Of a DNA stretch of 15,029 bases, positions 6,835 to 12,700 are shown piece after piece. Source of the stretch: an uncultured Faecalibacterium sp. (GTDB lineage Bacteria > Bacillota > Clostridia > Oscillospirales > Ruminococcaceae); NCBI GenBank assembly GCA_934561115.1, contig CAKTFS010000031.1:1-15029 (forward strand), in the 5' to 3' direction. Each line of letters starts with the position of its first letter. Position 1 is the stretch's first letter. Under the pieces are notes generated by a model, which did not search any database, had not been told where the DNA came from, and worked only from the letters and a program-made list of their open reading frames with translations. Both the position numbers and the translations under genes were made by a program.

Positions 6835-8301
6835 TTACAGCATCTTCTTCAGCTCGTCGTACACGAACTGGACCTTGGTGCCGATGATGACCTGGCATGC
6901 GTTCTTGCTGGGACGGATGACACCGGCAGCACCGGCAGCCTTGACAGCCTTCTCATCGACCTTGGCGTTATCCTTCACCTCAAAGCGCAGACGGGTTGCG
7001 CAGTAACCAACGTCCTTCACGTTCTCCTTGCCGCCGACAGCAGCCAGAACAGCAGAAGCGACTTCGGTGTAGTTGTTGTTAGCCAGAACGACCTTCTTCT
7101 CAGCTTCCTCGTCGTCATCCTCACGGCCGGGGGTCTTCAGGTCGTACTTGGTGATGGCGAAGTAGAACACGAAGTAGAACACCAGGAATGCTGCGATGCC
7201 CAGAGGAATGATCATCCAAGTCTTAGCAGCTGCGGGCAGAGAAGCAGAGAACACCAGGTCGGTAGCACCTGCGGAGAAGCAGAAGCCAGCACGGAAACCG
7301 GAGTAGTAGGTGATGACGGTGAAGATGCCGTACAGAGCGGAGTACACAACGTACAGCGGGAAGCACAGGAACATGAAGCCGAACTCGAAGGGCTCGGTAA
7401 CGCCGCAGACGAATGCGCAGATTGCAGCGGACAGAACCAGACCGATGGCGGCCTTCTTGTTCTTAGCGGTCTTGACCATAGCCAGAGCAGCGCCCATGAT
7501 ACCGAACATCATGCAGGGGAAGAAGCCGGACATGTACATACCAAGGCTCCAGCCCACATCAGCGGAAGTCTCGCCAGCCCAGAAGTGGCTCAGGTCGCCC
7601 AGACCGATGGTATCGAACCAGAACACGTTGTTCAGAGCGTGGTGCAGGCCGGTGGGGATGAGCAGACGGTTCAGGAAGGCGTAGATGCCGGCGCCGATGC
7701 CGTCCATGCCAGCGATGCCCTTGCCGATTGCGACCAGTGCGTCGAAGATGACGGGCCAGACGAACAGCAGAACAACGGACACCAGAATGGAGATCAGGCC
7801 GGTAGCAATTGCAACGAAGCGCTTGCCGGAGAAGAATGCCAGCCAGTCAGGCAGCTGGATATTCTTGAACTTGTTGTAGCAGGCAGCGCCCACAACAGCG
7901 GCCAGAATGCCGATGAAGGAGTTGCCGGCGACCTTCTGGAAGGCGATGTAGGTAGCGGTGCCCTCTTCCAGAGTGCGCACCATGCTGACCACGCCGGGGT
8001 TCAGCAGCTGCTGCATCATCAGGAAGCTGACCAGACCGGCCAGACCTGCGGTACCATCGTTGTCAGCAAGGCCGACAGCGGCACCGATGGCAAACAGCCA
8101 TGCCATGTTATCGATCAGAGCGCCGCCTGCCTTGACCAGCAGGAAGCCGACGGTGTATGCTGCGCCGGAAGTCGGTGCACCGGGAACGCCCATAACGCCC
8201 GGAGCGAGGGCATAACCAAGACCCATCAGGATGCCGCAGATCGGCAGCACAGCGACGGGAAGCATCAGAGCTTTGCCCAGTTTCTGGAGATACTTCATCA
8301 T
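6835..8301 (-). CDS. nagE: PTS EIICB permease, N-acetylglucosamine (NagE) type
   Basis: A 488-residue membrane permease that imports and phosphorylates its sugar. Residues about 1-385 form the glucose-family EIIC domain with many hydrophobic helices. Key segments are YLQKLGKALMLPVAVLP, FLNRLLIPTGLHHALNNVFW, GVTEPFEFGFMF and the hydrophobic C-terminal helix; the LNRLLIPTGLHH signature is typical of NagE-type rather than PtsG-type proteins. After an acidic linker (EDDDEEAEKK) comes EIIB, with phospho-Cys434 in GYCATRLRFEV. There is no EIIA domain, unlike E. coli NagE; the EIIA gene at 4869 supplies it. I chose the ATG at 8301: AGGAGG lies 10 nt upstream, while the in-frame ATG at 8310 abuts it, and the next ATG (8298) is also possible. 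GlcNAc specificity is inferred from the motif and the neighbouring nagA. Confidence 0.92.
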   Translation of the reverse strand: MMKYLQKLGKALMLPVAVLPICGILMGLGYALAPGVMGVPGAPTSGAAYTVGFLLVKAGGALIDNMAWLFAIGAAVGLADNDGTAGLAGLVSFLMMQQLLNPGVVSMVRTLEEGTATYIAFQKVAGNSFIGILAAVVGAACYNKFKNIQLPDWLAFFSGKRFVAIATGLISILVSVVLLFVWPVIFDALVAIGKGIAGMDGIGAGIYAFLNRLLIPTGLHHALNNVFWFDTIGLGDLSHFWAGETSADVGWSLGMYMSGFFPCMMFGIMGAALAMVKTAKNKKAAIGLVLSAAICAFVCGVTEPFEFGFMFLCFPLYVVYSALYGIFTVITYYSGFRAGFCFSAGATDLVFSASLPAAAKTWMIIPLGIAAFLVFYFVFYFAITKYDLKTPGREDDDEEAEKKVVLANNNYTEVASAVLAAVGGKENVKDVGYCATRLRFEVKDNAKVDEKAVKAAGAAGVIRPSKNACQVIIGTKVQFVYDELKKML

Positions 8302-8625
8302 AAAGCACATTCCTCCTTAAGAAATGTTTGTGTTTACAGACAGTCTCTGGTTGCAGGCTGTCCATAGTTCCGTAACAGAATAGTAACATATTTTTGCAAA
8401 AAAAGAAAGTGGTTTTTTCTTTTTTCTATTAAAATGCGTCAAAAGTCCTTATTTGATGGCACATCTGTCAGTATTTTTTGTTTTTTCTGCACGCGTCCTG
8501 ATTTAAGTGCTGAAAAATCTTTTCTTTTTATGTCTATTTTATCCAAACAGTTGCATCCCACCATAAGTCCATATATTCTGCACTTTTTTCGGAAATCATT
8601 TTTTACGGTTTGAGATGAGCAAAAA
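8302..8625. other. AT-rich non-coding stretch upstream of nagE
   Basis: No convincing gene is present. On the - strand AAGGAGG for nagE lies at about 8312-8318. A dyad, GACAG at 8341-8345 with CTGTC at 8358-8362, would fall in the mRNA leader. A possible extended -10 (TGTTACTAT, - strand, near 8385) has no good -35. Bases 8390-8620 are far richer in A and T, with runs of Ts, than the surrounding genes. A frame of 81 codons on the - strand (8439-8684) starts within the repeat at 8626 and has no ribosome site; I do not count it as a gene. Confidence 0.5.
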
Positions 8626-8787
8626 GCCTTCACCCCTTGGGGACAGATTTCCCCCGGCCGGGGGAAAATGTCGCATAGCGACAAAAGGGGGAGCGGGTGG
8701 CGCGCAGCGCCGGATGAGGGGTAACTACGGCAACAGCGCCCTCATCAGTCACCTGCGGTGACAGCTTCCCCCGGCCGGGGGAAGCCT
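8626..8787. repeat. Composite palindromic intergenic repeat (two modules)
   Basis: Module 1 (8626-8722) begins GCCTTCACCCCTTGGGG. It contains a 20-nt palindrome (8648-8667, core CCCCCGGCCGGGGG), a hairpin TGTCGC-ATA-GCGACA (8670-8684), a GGGGGAGC tract and a hairpin GGCGC-GCA-GCGCC (8699-8711), ending GGATGAGGGG. Module 2 (8739-8787) begins CCCTCATC and has hairpin GTCACC-TGC-GGTGAC and a 22-nt palindrome (8764-8785). Bases 8626-8701 match 11535-11610 at 74 of 76 positions, and 8748-8784 match 9396-9432 at 35 of 37. The element lies between nagE upstream sequence and the 3' end of the Nudix gene. Confidence 0.85.
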
Positions 8788-8804
8788 TTAGTCGGAATGA
8801 TTTT

Positions 8805-9314
8805 TTAAACGATGCGCTTGCCGTCCAGAACGGCCTGTTTCAGGGTGTCGCCGTCATACACCAGCTTGAGGGAAAAGTATGGGTGCTGTTCCTCCAGCAG
8901 ACGGAAAAAGAGCTTGTCCCCCTCCCAGATGGGCAGTTTTTGCACCTCGGTCTTTTGCACCCACTGCAATTCCCCCTCGGCGCAGGCATCGCCCCTGATC
9001 ATCTCGCCCTCCCACCGGTCGGCGGTGTACAGGTGGATGAACTCGGTCATATTGCCCCACACAAAGGTCAGCAATCCCCGGGCGCGGTAGCGCGTCAGGG
9101 TAAGGCCGGTCTCCTCCCGCACCTCCCGCACAAGGCAGTCCTCCGGGCTTTCAAACCGTTCAAATTTGCCGCCCACGCCCACCCATTTGTCGTGGTTGTA
9201 GTCGTCCTGCTTTTTGATGCGGTGCAGCATCAGGTAAGCGTCCTCCCGCTCCAGATAGCAAAGGGTGGTGCTGAAGATGGGAAATTCCGGGTCCATAAAT
9301 GCGCCTAAGTTCAT
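8805..9314 (-). CDS. Nudix hydrolase (MutT/8-oxo-dGTP diphosphatase-like)
   Basis: A 169-residue cytoplasmic hydrolase of nucleoside diphosphates linked to another group. The Nudix box GX5EX7REUXEEXGU is complete at residues 49-71, with Gly49, Glu55, Arg63-Glu64 and Glu67-Glu68 followed by TGL. The preceding 'YNHDKWVGVGGK' and following 'LTFVWGNMTEFIHLYTADRW' are common in Firmicute proteins labelled 8-oxo-dGTP diphosphatase, though the true substrate cannot be read from sequence. The ATG at 9314 follows AGGAG by 8 nt on the - strand; an ATG six codons later is less well placed. It appears to be a single-gene unit with repeats at both ends: the palindrome at 8764-8785 follows its stop and the element at 9356 lies 42 nt upstream of its start. 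Confidence 0.93.
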   Translation of the reverse strand: MNLGAFMDPEFPIFSTTLCYLEREDAYLMLHRIKKQDDYNHDKWVGVGGKFERFESPEDCLVREVREETGLTLTRYRARGLLTFVWGNMTEFIHLYTADRWEGEMIRGDACAEGELQWVQKTEVQKLPIWEGDKLFFRLLEEQHPYFSLKLVYDGDTLKQAVLDGKRIV

Positions 9315-9355
9315 TGGGTGTTCTCCTTTTTTGTCCGATGTTTTTTGATAGCGTG

Positions 9356-9560
9356 CTCGCCCTCTCAGGCGCTAACGCGCCAGACTCCCCCTTTTGTCAC
9401 CTGTGGTGACATCTTCCCCCGGCCGGGGGAAGTCTTTCCTCAAAGGGAGAGCCTCTGGCGAAACCACAAACTTTGCGGTTTGACCGGAAACTTTTCCGCC
9501 ATGCCAAGGCCTCTCCCTTTGGGAGAGGTGGATTTGCGAAGCAAAGACGGAGAGGGCGAG
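9356..9560. repeat. 205-bp repeat element with perfect 11-bp inverted ends
   Basis: CTCGCCCTCTC (9356-9366) and GAGAGGGCGAG (9550-9560) are perfect inverted ends. Inside, in order, are hairpin GGCGC-TAAC-GCGCC (9368-9381), CTCCCCC, hairpin GTCACC-TGT-GGTGAC (9396-9410), palindrome CTTCCCCCGGCCGGGGGAAG (9413-9432), a long-range pair CAAAGGGAGAG (9441-9451) with CTCTCCCTTTG (9511-9521) enclosing two small hairpins (9461-9481 and 9486-9497), and hairpin TTTGC-GAA-GCAAA (9533-9545). It is non-coding and fills most of the 364-nt gap between the Nudix and lectin genes. No clear target-site duplication is visible. Confidence 0.8.
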
Positions 9561-9584
9561 GCCGCTGACCGTATCTCTTCTCAT

Positions 9585-9624
9585 AAAAAGGGCTGCTGCA
9601 TGAAACGCTGTGCAGCAGCCCTTT
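9585..9624 (-). terminator. Terminator for the lectin gene
   Basis: A perfect 14-bp stem (9587-9600 with 9611-9624, arms AAAGGGCTGCTGCA and its complement) has a 10-nt loop and runs into TTTTT on the - strand (9585-9589). It lies about 55 nt after the lectin stop and before the repeat at 9356-9560. Confidence 0.82.
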
Positions 9625-9634
9625 GGGAAGTGTC

Positions 9635-9674
9635 TCCGCTGCGGATGCCCACACAAAGCAGCGGAAGCTTTTTT
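9635..9674 (+). terminator. Possible + strand hairpin with T tract
   Basis: TCCGCTGC (9635-9642) pairs with GCAGCGGA (9658-9665) over a 15-nt loop and is followed by AGC and six Ts (9669-9674) on the + strand. No + strand gene lies upstream, so it may only block read-through towards the convergent lectin gene. Confidence 0.4.
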
Positions 9675-9678
9675 CGGT

Positions 9679-10269
9679 TTATGCCTTGCGTCCGGCGCGG
9701 CCCTTGCCTGCGCTGTTCAGCTTGCGCACTAGGTCGTTCTGGTGCTTGCGCTGGCTGGGGCTAGGCTGGGGGTCTTTGGCGTCCCCGGCGCGCTTGCCGG
9801 TCTGGGCAACATCTGGGTCGATGCGTTCCAGCGTCCACTCCTGATTGCCGCCCGCCACATAGTTCCAGATCTGCGCCTGTGCGCCGTTTGCGGTGTTCAT
9901 GCCCACAAGGTCGATGTACTTATCCGACAGCACATTGCGGATACGGGTGCGTCCGTTGCGGGTAGGTTCCAGCGCCCAGCACTGGCTCAGCCCGCTGGTG
10001 CGGCTCCACTGGTGCAGCCATGTACCCTCCACCACACCGCCAAGTGCCAGATCGATCATCTTGCCGGTAAAGCGGTTCTGGATGCGCCAGCGTCCCTCGC
10101 CCGCGTCCACAAACTGCCACTGCTGCCACGGATGCCCCGCATAGCTCCACAGCTGGATGCCGGCGCCGTTCTCCGTGTTGAAATCCTTTACTTCCAGTAC
10201 CTTCCCGTTGGGGGACTTGATAATGTAGTATTCCCCCTCCATAATGACGACCTGCGATGCCTTTGCCAT
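9679..10269 (-). CDS. Ricin B-type beta-trefoil lectin domain protein, no signal peptide
   Basis: A 196-residue protein that is nearly all one beta-trefoil. Three repeats each end in a QxW motif: Gln49-Trp51, Gln96-Trp98 and Gln143-Trp145, exactly 47 residues apart. Each also has a 'GKVLEVKDF', 'GKMIDLALG' or 'DKYIDLVGM' strand carrying the conserved Asp or Glu. After residue 150 comes a polar, basic tail rich in Lys, Arg, Ser and Pro (to 196). The start MAKASQVVIMEGEYY has no signal peptide or membrane segment, so the protein should stay in the cytoplasm unless exported by another route. I chose the ATG at 10269 because AAAGGAG lies 9 nt upstream; an in-frame TTG three codons earlier is weaker. 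It is a single-gene unit divergent from the nitroreductase. Ligand unknown; sugar binding is inferred from the fold. Confidence 0.88.
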   Translation of the reverse strand: MAKASQVVIMEGEYYIIKSPNGKVLEVKDFNTENGAGIQLWSYAGHPWQQWQFVDAGEGRWRIQNRFTGKMIDLALGGVVEGTWLHQWSRTSGLSQCWALEPTRNGRTRIRNVLSDKYIDLVGMNTANGAQAQIWNYVAGGNQEWTLERIDPDVAQTGKRAGDAKDPQPSPSQRKHQNDLVRKLNSAGKGRAGRKA

Positions 10270-10301
10270 AGAGCACAACTCCTTTCCGCTATGGTAGCCC
10301 T

Positions 10302-10330
10302 ATTATACCCGATTTGCCCGCTGGCAACAA
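10302..10330 (-). promoter_or_regulatory. Promoter of the lectin gene
   Basis: On the - strand a perfect TATAAT (10302-10307) is preceded at 17 nt by TTGTTG (10325-10330). The -10 lies 32 nt upstream of the ATG, with AAAGGAG between. Confidence 0.7.
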
Positions 10331-10433
10331 GAATGCTTTTCCATAATCTTTCTTTTGTTTTTTGTGCATTCTGTCGTGTTTTTGCGGCGCAAACGTTTTC
10401 GGAAACCGATAAAGTTTTTTACCGGCGGGCACT

Positions 10434-10462
10434 TTGCACTCCGGCGCAGGTTGTGGTACAAT
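10434..10462 (+). promoter_or_regulatory. Promoter of the nitroreductase-acetyltransferase pair
   Basis: TTGCAC (10434-10439), a 17-nt spacer and TACAAT (10457-10462), 33 nt upstream of the ATG, which has AAGGAGGGG at 10480-10488. It is divergent from the lectin promoter, with about 100 nt between the two -35 boxes. Confidence 0.72.
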
Positions 10463-10495
10463 AAAGCCATCCACTATTTAAGGAGGGGATCTTTC

Positions 10496-11017
10496 ATGAC
10501 CAACGAGACATTACAAACCATTTACAGCCGCCGCAGTTGCCGCGCCTACAAGCCCCAGCAGATCACGGACGCAGAGCTTGACGCCGTGCTGGAGGCCGGC
10601 ACCTACGCCGCCAGCGCCATGGGACGCCAGAGCGCTAAGATCGTGGTCGTGCAGGATGCCGCTACCCGCGCCCAGCTGACCCGGATGAACGCCGCCGTCA
10701 TGGGCACCGACAGCGACCCCATGTACGGCGCGCCCACCATTCTGGTGGTGCTGGCCGATGCCCACGCAAACTGTGCCGTGCAGGACGGCAGCCTTGTCAT
10801 GGGCAACCTGATGCTGGCCGCCGCATCGCTGGGGCTGGGCAGCTGCTGGATCAACCGCGCCCGGGAGGAGTTTGACTCCGCCGAGGGCAAGGCACTGCTG
10901 AAAAAGTGGGGCATCGAGGGCGACTGGATCGGCGTAGGCCACTGCATTCTGGGTTACCCCGCCGCTGAGCCCAAGCCCGCCGCGCCCCGCAAGCCGGATT
11001 ACATCGTAAGAGTATAA
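10496..11017 (+). CDS. Nitroreductase family protein (FMN-dependent)
   Basis: A 173-residue oxidoreductase of the short nitroreductase group, which use FMN and NAD(P)H. The N-terminal FMN-binding SRRSCRAYKPQQITDAEL (11-28) is clear, followed by 'AGTYAASAMGRQ', 'YGAPTILVVLAD' and 'GNLMLAAASLGLGSCWI', the usual order for the family. It ends with a Pro- and Ala-rich stretch before DYIVRV. The physiological substrate is unknown; quinone, nitro compound or enoate reduction are all possible. The frame is open upstream of the ATG at 10496, but the strong AAGGAGGGG ribosome site and the promoter fix this start. It is followed 8 nt later by a GNAT acetyltransferase, with which it forms an operon. Confidence 0.93.
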   Translation: MTNETLQTIYSRRSCRAYKPQQITDAELDAVLEAGTYAASAMGRQSAKIVVVQDAATRAQLTRMNAAVMGTDSDPMYGAPTILVVLADAHANCAVQDGSLVMGNLMLAAASLGLGSCWINRAREEFDSAEGKALLKKWGIEGDWIGVGHCILGYPAAEPKPAAPRKPDYIVRV

Positions 11018-11025
11018 GGAGTTTT

Positions 11026-11520
11026 ATGAAGCCTGATTACAAGCTGGTCGCAAAGGCCAAATACATCCACAACACCGCCGACCTTGCCAGCGAGCTGTGG
11101 CACGAGGTCTACAAGCGCTACTACCCCGCAAAGCAGCTGGACACCCTTGTGGAGGAGCTGCAAAGCGCCGACGCCATTGAAGAGGACATCGACAATGACG
11201 TGAACTATTTTCTGGTGTTTCTGGGGGGCAAGCTCATCGGCTACTTTGCGTGGAAGATGGAGAACACCGCCCTGCACCTGATGCACCTGTACCTCAAGCC
11301 GGAGTACCGCGGCAAGGCCATCGGCCGGGATATCGTGCAGACCTGTGAGCGGCTGGCAAAAGGCGAGGGCAAGGGCCGGGTGTGGTGCACCATCCACGCC
11401 AAGGCACTGCCGGTGCAGCAGTTCTTCAAGGCGCTGCGCTACCGCGAGCTGCGCCCCGCCGAGCAGGAAACCGGCACCGTGCCCCGCAACGAGCTGGTGT
11501 ATGAGCATACCCTGAGCTAA
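11026..11520 (+). CDS. GNAT family N-acetyltransferase
   Basis: A 164-residue acetyl-CoA-dependent transferase. The GNAT core is seen as strand 'YFLVFLGGKLIGYFAW' (about 66-81), the beta-4 strand 'LHLMHLYLKPEYRGKAIG', whose YRGKAIG is the CoA pyrophosphate loop, helix 'RDIVQTCERLA', and the late strand 'RVWCTIHAKALPVQQFFKAL' with the usual N/Q-aromatic helix. The substrate is unknown. The ribosome site AAGGAG overlaps the stop codon of the nitroreductase gene and is 4 nt from the ATG, so the two genes are translationally coupled. No terminator with a T tract follows; the palindromic repeat at 11535 lies 14 nt after the stop. Confidence 0.9.
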   Translation: MKPDYKLVAKAKYIHNTADLASELWHEVYKRYYPAKQLDTLVEELQSADAIEEDIDNDVNYFLVFLGGKLIGYFAWKMENTALHLMHLYLKPEYRGKAIGRDIVQTCERLAKGEGKGRVWCTIHAKALPVQQFFKALRYRELRPAEQETGTVPRNELVYEHTLS

Positions 11521-11534
11521 GCACCACCGCTGAA

Positions 11535-11639
11535 GCCTTCACCCCTTGGGGACAGATTTCCCCCGGCCGGGGGAAAATGTCGCACAGCGACAAAAGGGGG
11601 AGCAGGTGGCATTGCGCCAGCAATGACGGATGAGGGGTT
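11535..11639. repeat. Palindromic intergenic repeat, second copy of the 8626 module
   Basis: It begins GCCTTCACCCCTTGGGG and matches 8626-8701 at 74 of 76 positions. One difference (11585) is in the loop of TGTCGC-ACA-GCGACA. After the shared part comes a different hairpin, CATTGC-GCCA-GCAATG (11610-11625), where the first copy has GGCGC-GCA-GCGCC, then GGATGAGGGG as in the first copy. It lies between the acetyltransferase stop and the promoter of the TrpR-like gene and might serve as a 3' hairpin for the former. Confidence 0.87.
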
Positions 11640-11665
11640 ATTTCCGAAAAATCACAAAATAGCCA

Positions 11666-11702
11666 TTGAATTTTATCCGCGTTTGTACTACACTGATGTA
11701 GT
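11666..11702 (+). promoter_or_regulatory. Promoter with overlapping dyad, upstream of the TrpR-like gene
   Basis: TTGAAT (11666-11671), a 17-nt spacer and TACACT (11689-11694). The dyad ACTACA-CTGA-TGTAGT (11687-11702) covers the -10 box and the likely transcription start. A second reading, TACACT-GATGT-AGTGTA (11689-11705), shares it. A repressor bound here would block the polymerase. Its position just ahead of a TrpR-type repressor gene suggests self-control; that is inference. Confidence 0.6.
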
Positions 11703-11751
11703 GTAATAAAGCCGCTGTCTGCGGGCATTCTGTGCAAAAAAGGAGACTATC

Positions 11752-12045
11752 ATGGCGAAAGATCATCCCACCGGCAACTCCGGCCTGTACCGGGCTTTTC
11801 TGCAGCTCAGGACCCCGGAGGAATGCTATCGTTTTCTGCAGGACGTGTGCAGCTATTCAGAGCTCAGCGCAATGGAGCAGCGCTATAACATTGCCGAGCT
11901 GCTGGCTGATAAGCGCATCTACACCGAGATCATGGACAAGACCGGTGCGTCCAGCGCCATCATCAGCCGGGTCAGCCGGGTGCTGAGCGCAGACGACAGT
12001 GTACTGCGTGCACTGCTGGAAGCTGAAAAAAAGTCTGCTGACTGA
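11752..12045 (+). CDS. TrpR-related regulator, YerC/YecD family
   Basis: A 97-residue, all-helical DNA-binding protein of the Trp repressor superfamily, the typical size for YerC. The region 'LRTPEECYRFLQDVCSYSEL' (19-38) followed by 'MEQRYNIAELLADKRIYTEI' (41-60) and the recognition part 'KTGASSAIISRVSRVL' (63-78) is the helix-turn-helix. The family call is strong; whether it binds tryptophan is not known, and Firmicute YerC proteins are not established Trp repressors. The ATG at 11752 has AGGAG at 11741-11745. It forms a single-gene unit with its own promoter and a strong terminator immediately after the stop; the DJ-1-like gene beyond begins 88 nt later. Confidence 0.9.
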   Translation: MAKDHPTGNSGLYRAFLQLRTPEECYRFLQDVCSYSELSAMEQRYNIAELLADKRIYTEIMDKTGASSAIISRVSRVLSADDSVLRALLEAEKKSAD

Positions 12046-12048
12046 TAC

Positions 12049-12108
12049 AAAGGCCGCGTACCGCCAAAAGGGCTTTGCCCAAAGCTGCGGCACGCGGCTT
12101 TTCTTTTT
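12049..12108 (+). terminator. Terminator after the TrpR-related gene
   Basis: A 16-bp imperfect stem (12049-12064 with 12087-12102) encloses a small inner hairpin GGGC-TTT-GCCC and ends in TTTTCTTTTT (12099-12108). It starts 3 nt after the stop codon. Confidence 0.8.
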
Positions 12109-12133
12109 AAGATTTGAACAGGAGGTTCTTATT

Positions 12134-12685
12134 ATGGCAAAAGCTGTTGTATTTTTTGCGGAGGGCACTGAGGAGTGCGAAGCTCTGCTGGTGGTGGACC
12201 TGCTCCGCCGCGCCAAGGTGGAGGTGCTGGTGGCCAGCGCTTCCGGCAGCCGGGAGATCCTGAGCAGCCATAAGGTGCATATCACCGCTGATGCACTGGC
12301 GGAGGACGTCGATTATTCCGATGTGGATCTGGTGGTGCTGCCCGGCGGCATTCCCGGCACGCCGAACCTTGCCGCCAACAAGACGGTGACGGACACCTGC
12401 ATCTCCTTTGCAAAGGCGGGCAAAAAGGTAGCCGCCATCTGCGCCGCACCCAGCGTGCTGGCCGCGCTGGGTCTGCTGGAGGGCAAAAACGCCACCGCCC
12501 ACGCTGCATTTCAGGATCAGCTGGCCGGTGCCCATGTGCTGGACACCGAAGTGGTCGTGGACGGCAACATCACCACCAGCTACGGTCTGGGCGGTGCTAT
12601 CCCCTTTGCGCTGGAGCTGGTGCGTCAGCTGGCCGGAGAAGCCGAGGCCGAGCGCATCCGCAGCGCCATCGCCTACCGGCACTGA
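12134..12685 (+). CDS. DJ-1/PfpI family protein (class I glutamine amidotransferase-like)
   Basis: A 183-residue cytoplasmic protein with the DJ-1 fold along its whole length. AEGTEECEA (9-17) places Glu16 at the position of human DJ-1 Glu18; DLVVLPGGIPGTPNL follows, then the nucleophile elbow VAAICAAPSVLAALGLL with Cys103, the equivalent of DJ-1 Cys106. 'TTSYGLGGAIPFALELVRQL' closes the domain. Members act in protein or glyoxal repair, or as chaperones; the subfamily (YajL/ThiJ-like) cannot be fixed here. The ATG at 12134 follows GGAGG (12121-12125); the frame is open upstream, but that part overlaps the previous terminator. No promoter was recognised in the 25 nt after that terminator. The FAH-family gene starts 15 nt after its stop, so the two form an operon. 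Confidence 0.93.
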   Translation: MAKAVVFFAEGTEECEALLVVDLLRRAKVEVLVASASGSREILSSHKVHITADALAEDVDYSDVDLVVLPGGIPGTPNLAANKTVTDTCISFAKAGKKVAAICAAPSVLAALGLLEGKNATAHAAFQDQLAGAHVLDTEVVVDGNITTSYGLGGAIPFALELVRQLAGEAEAERIRSAIAYRH

Positions 12686-12700
12686 GAGGAGGGGCACTGT

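Noticed and set aside
8341..8362. LicT/BglG-type antiterminator site in the nagE leader
   Set aside because: The GACAG/CTGTC dyad has no overlapping terminator and does not match the antiterminator target pattern. No BglG-type gene is nearby.
6709..8367. Long + strand frame (552 codons) opposite nagE
   Set aside because: It is a mirror of the EIICB coding frame, with a low-complexity Asp/Glu/Gln/His-rich translation and a start inside the terminator.
8439..8684. 81-codon frame on the - strand
   Set aside because: Its start is the reverse of the palindromic repeat. A similar 'CDIFPRPGE' peptide appears from the repeat at 11535 and from the + strand of the element at 9356. It has no ribosome site and the rest is AT-rich with no protein pattern.
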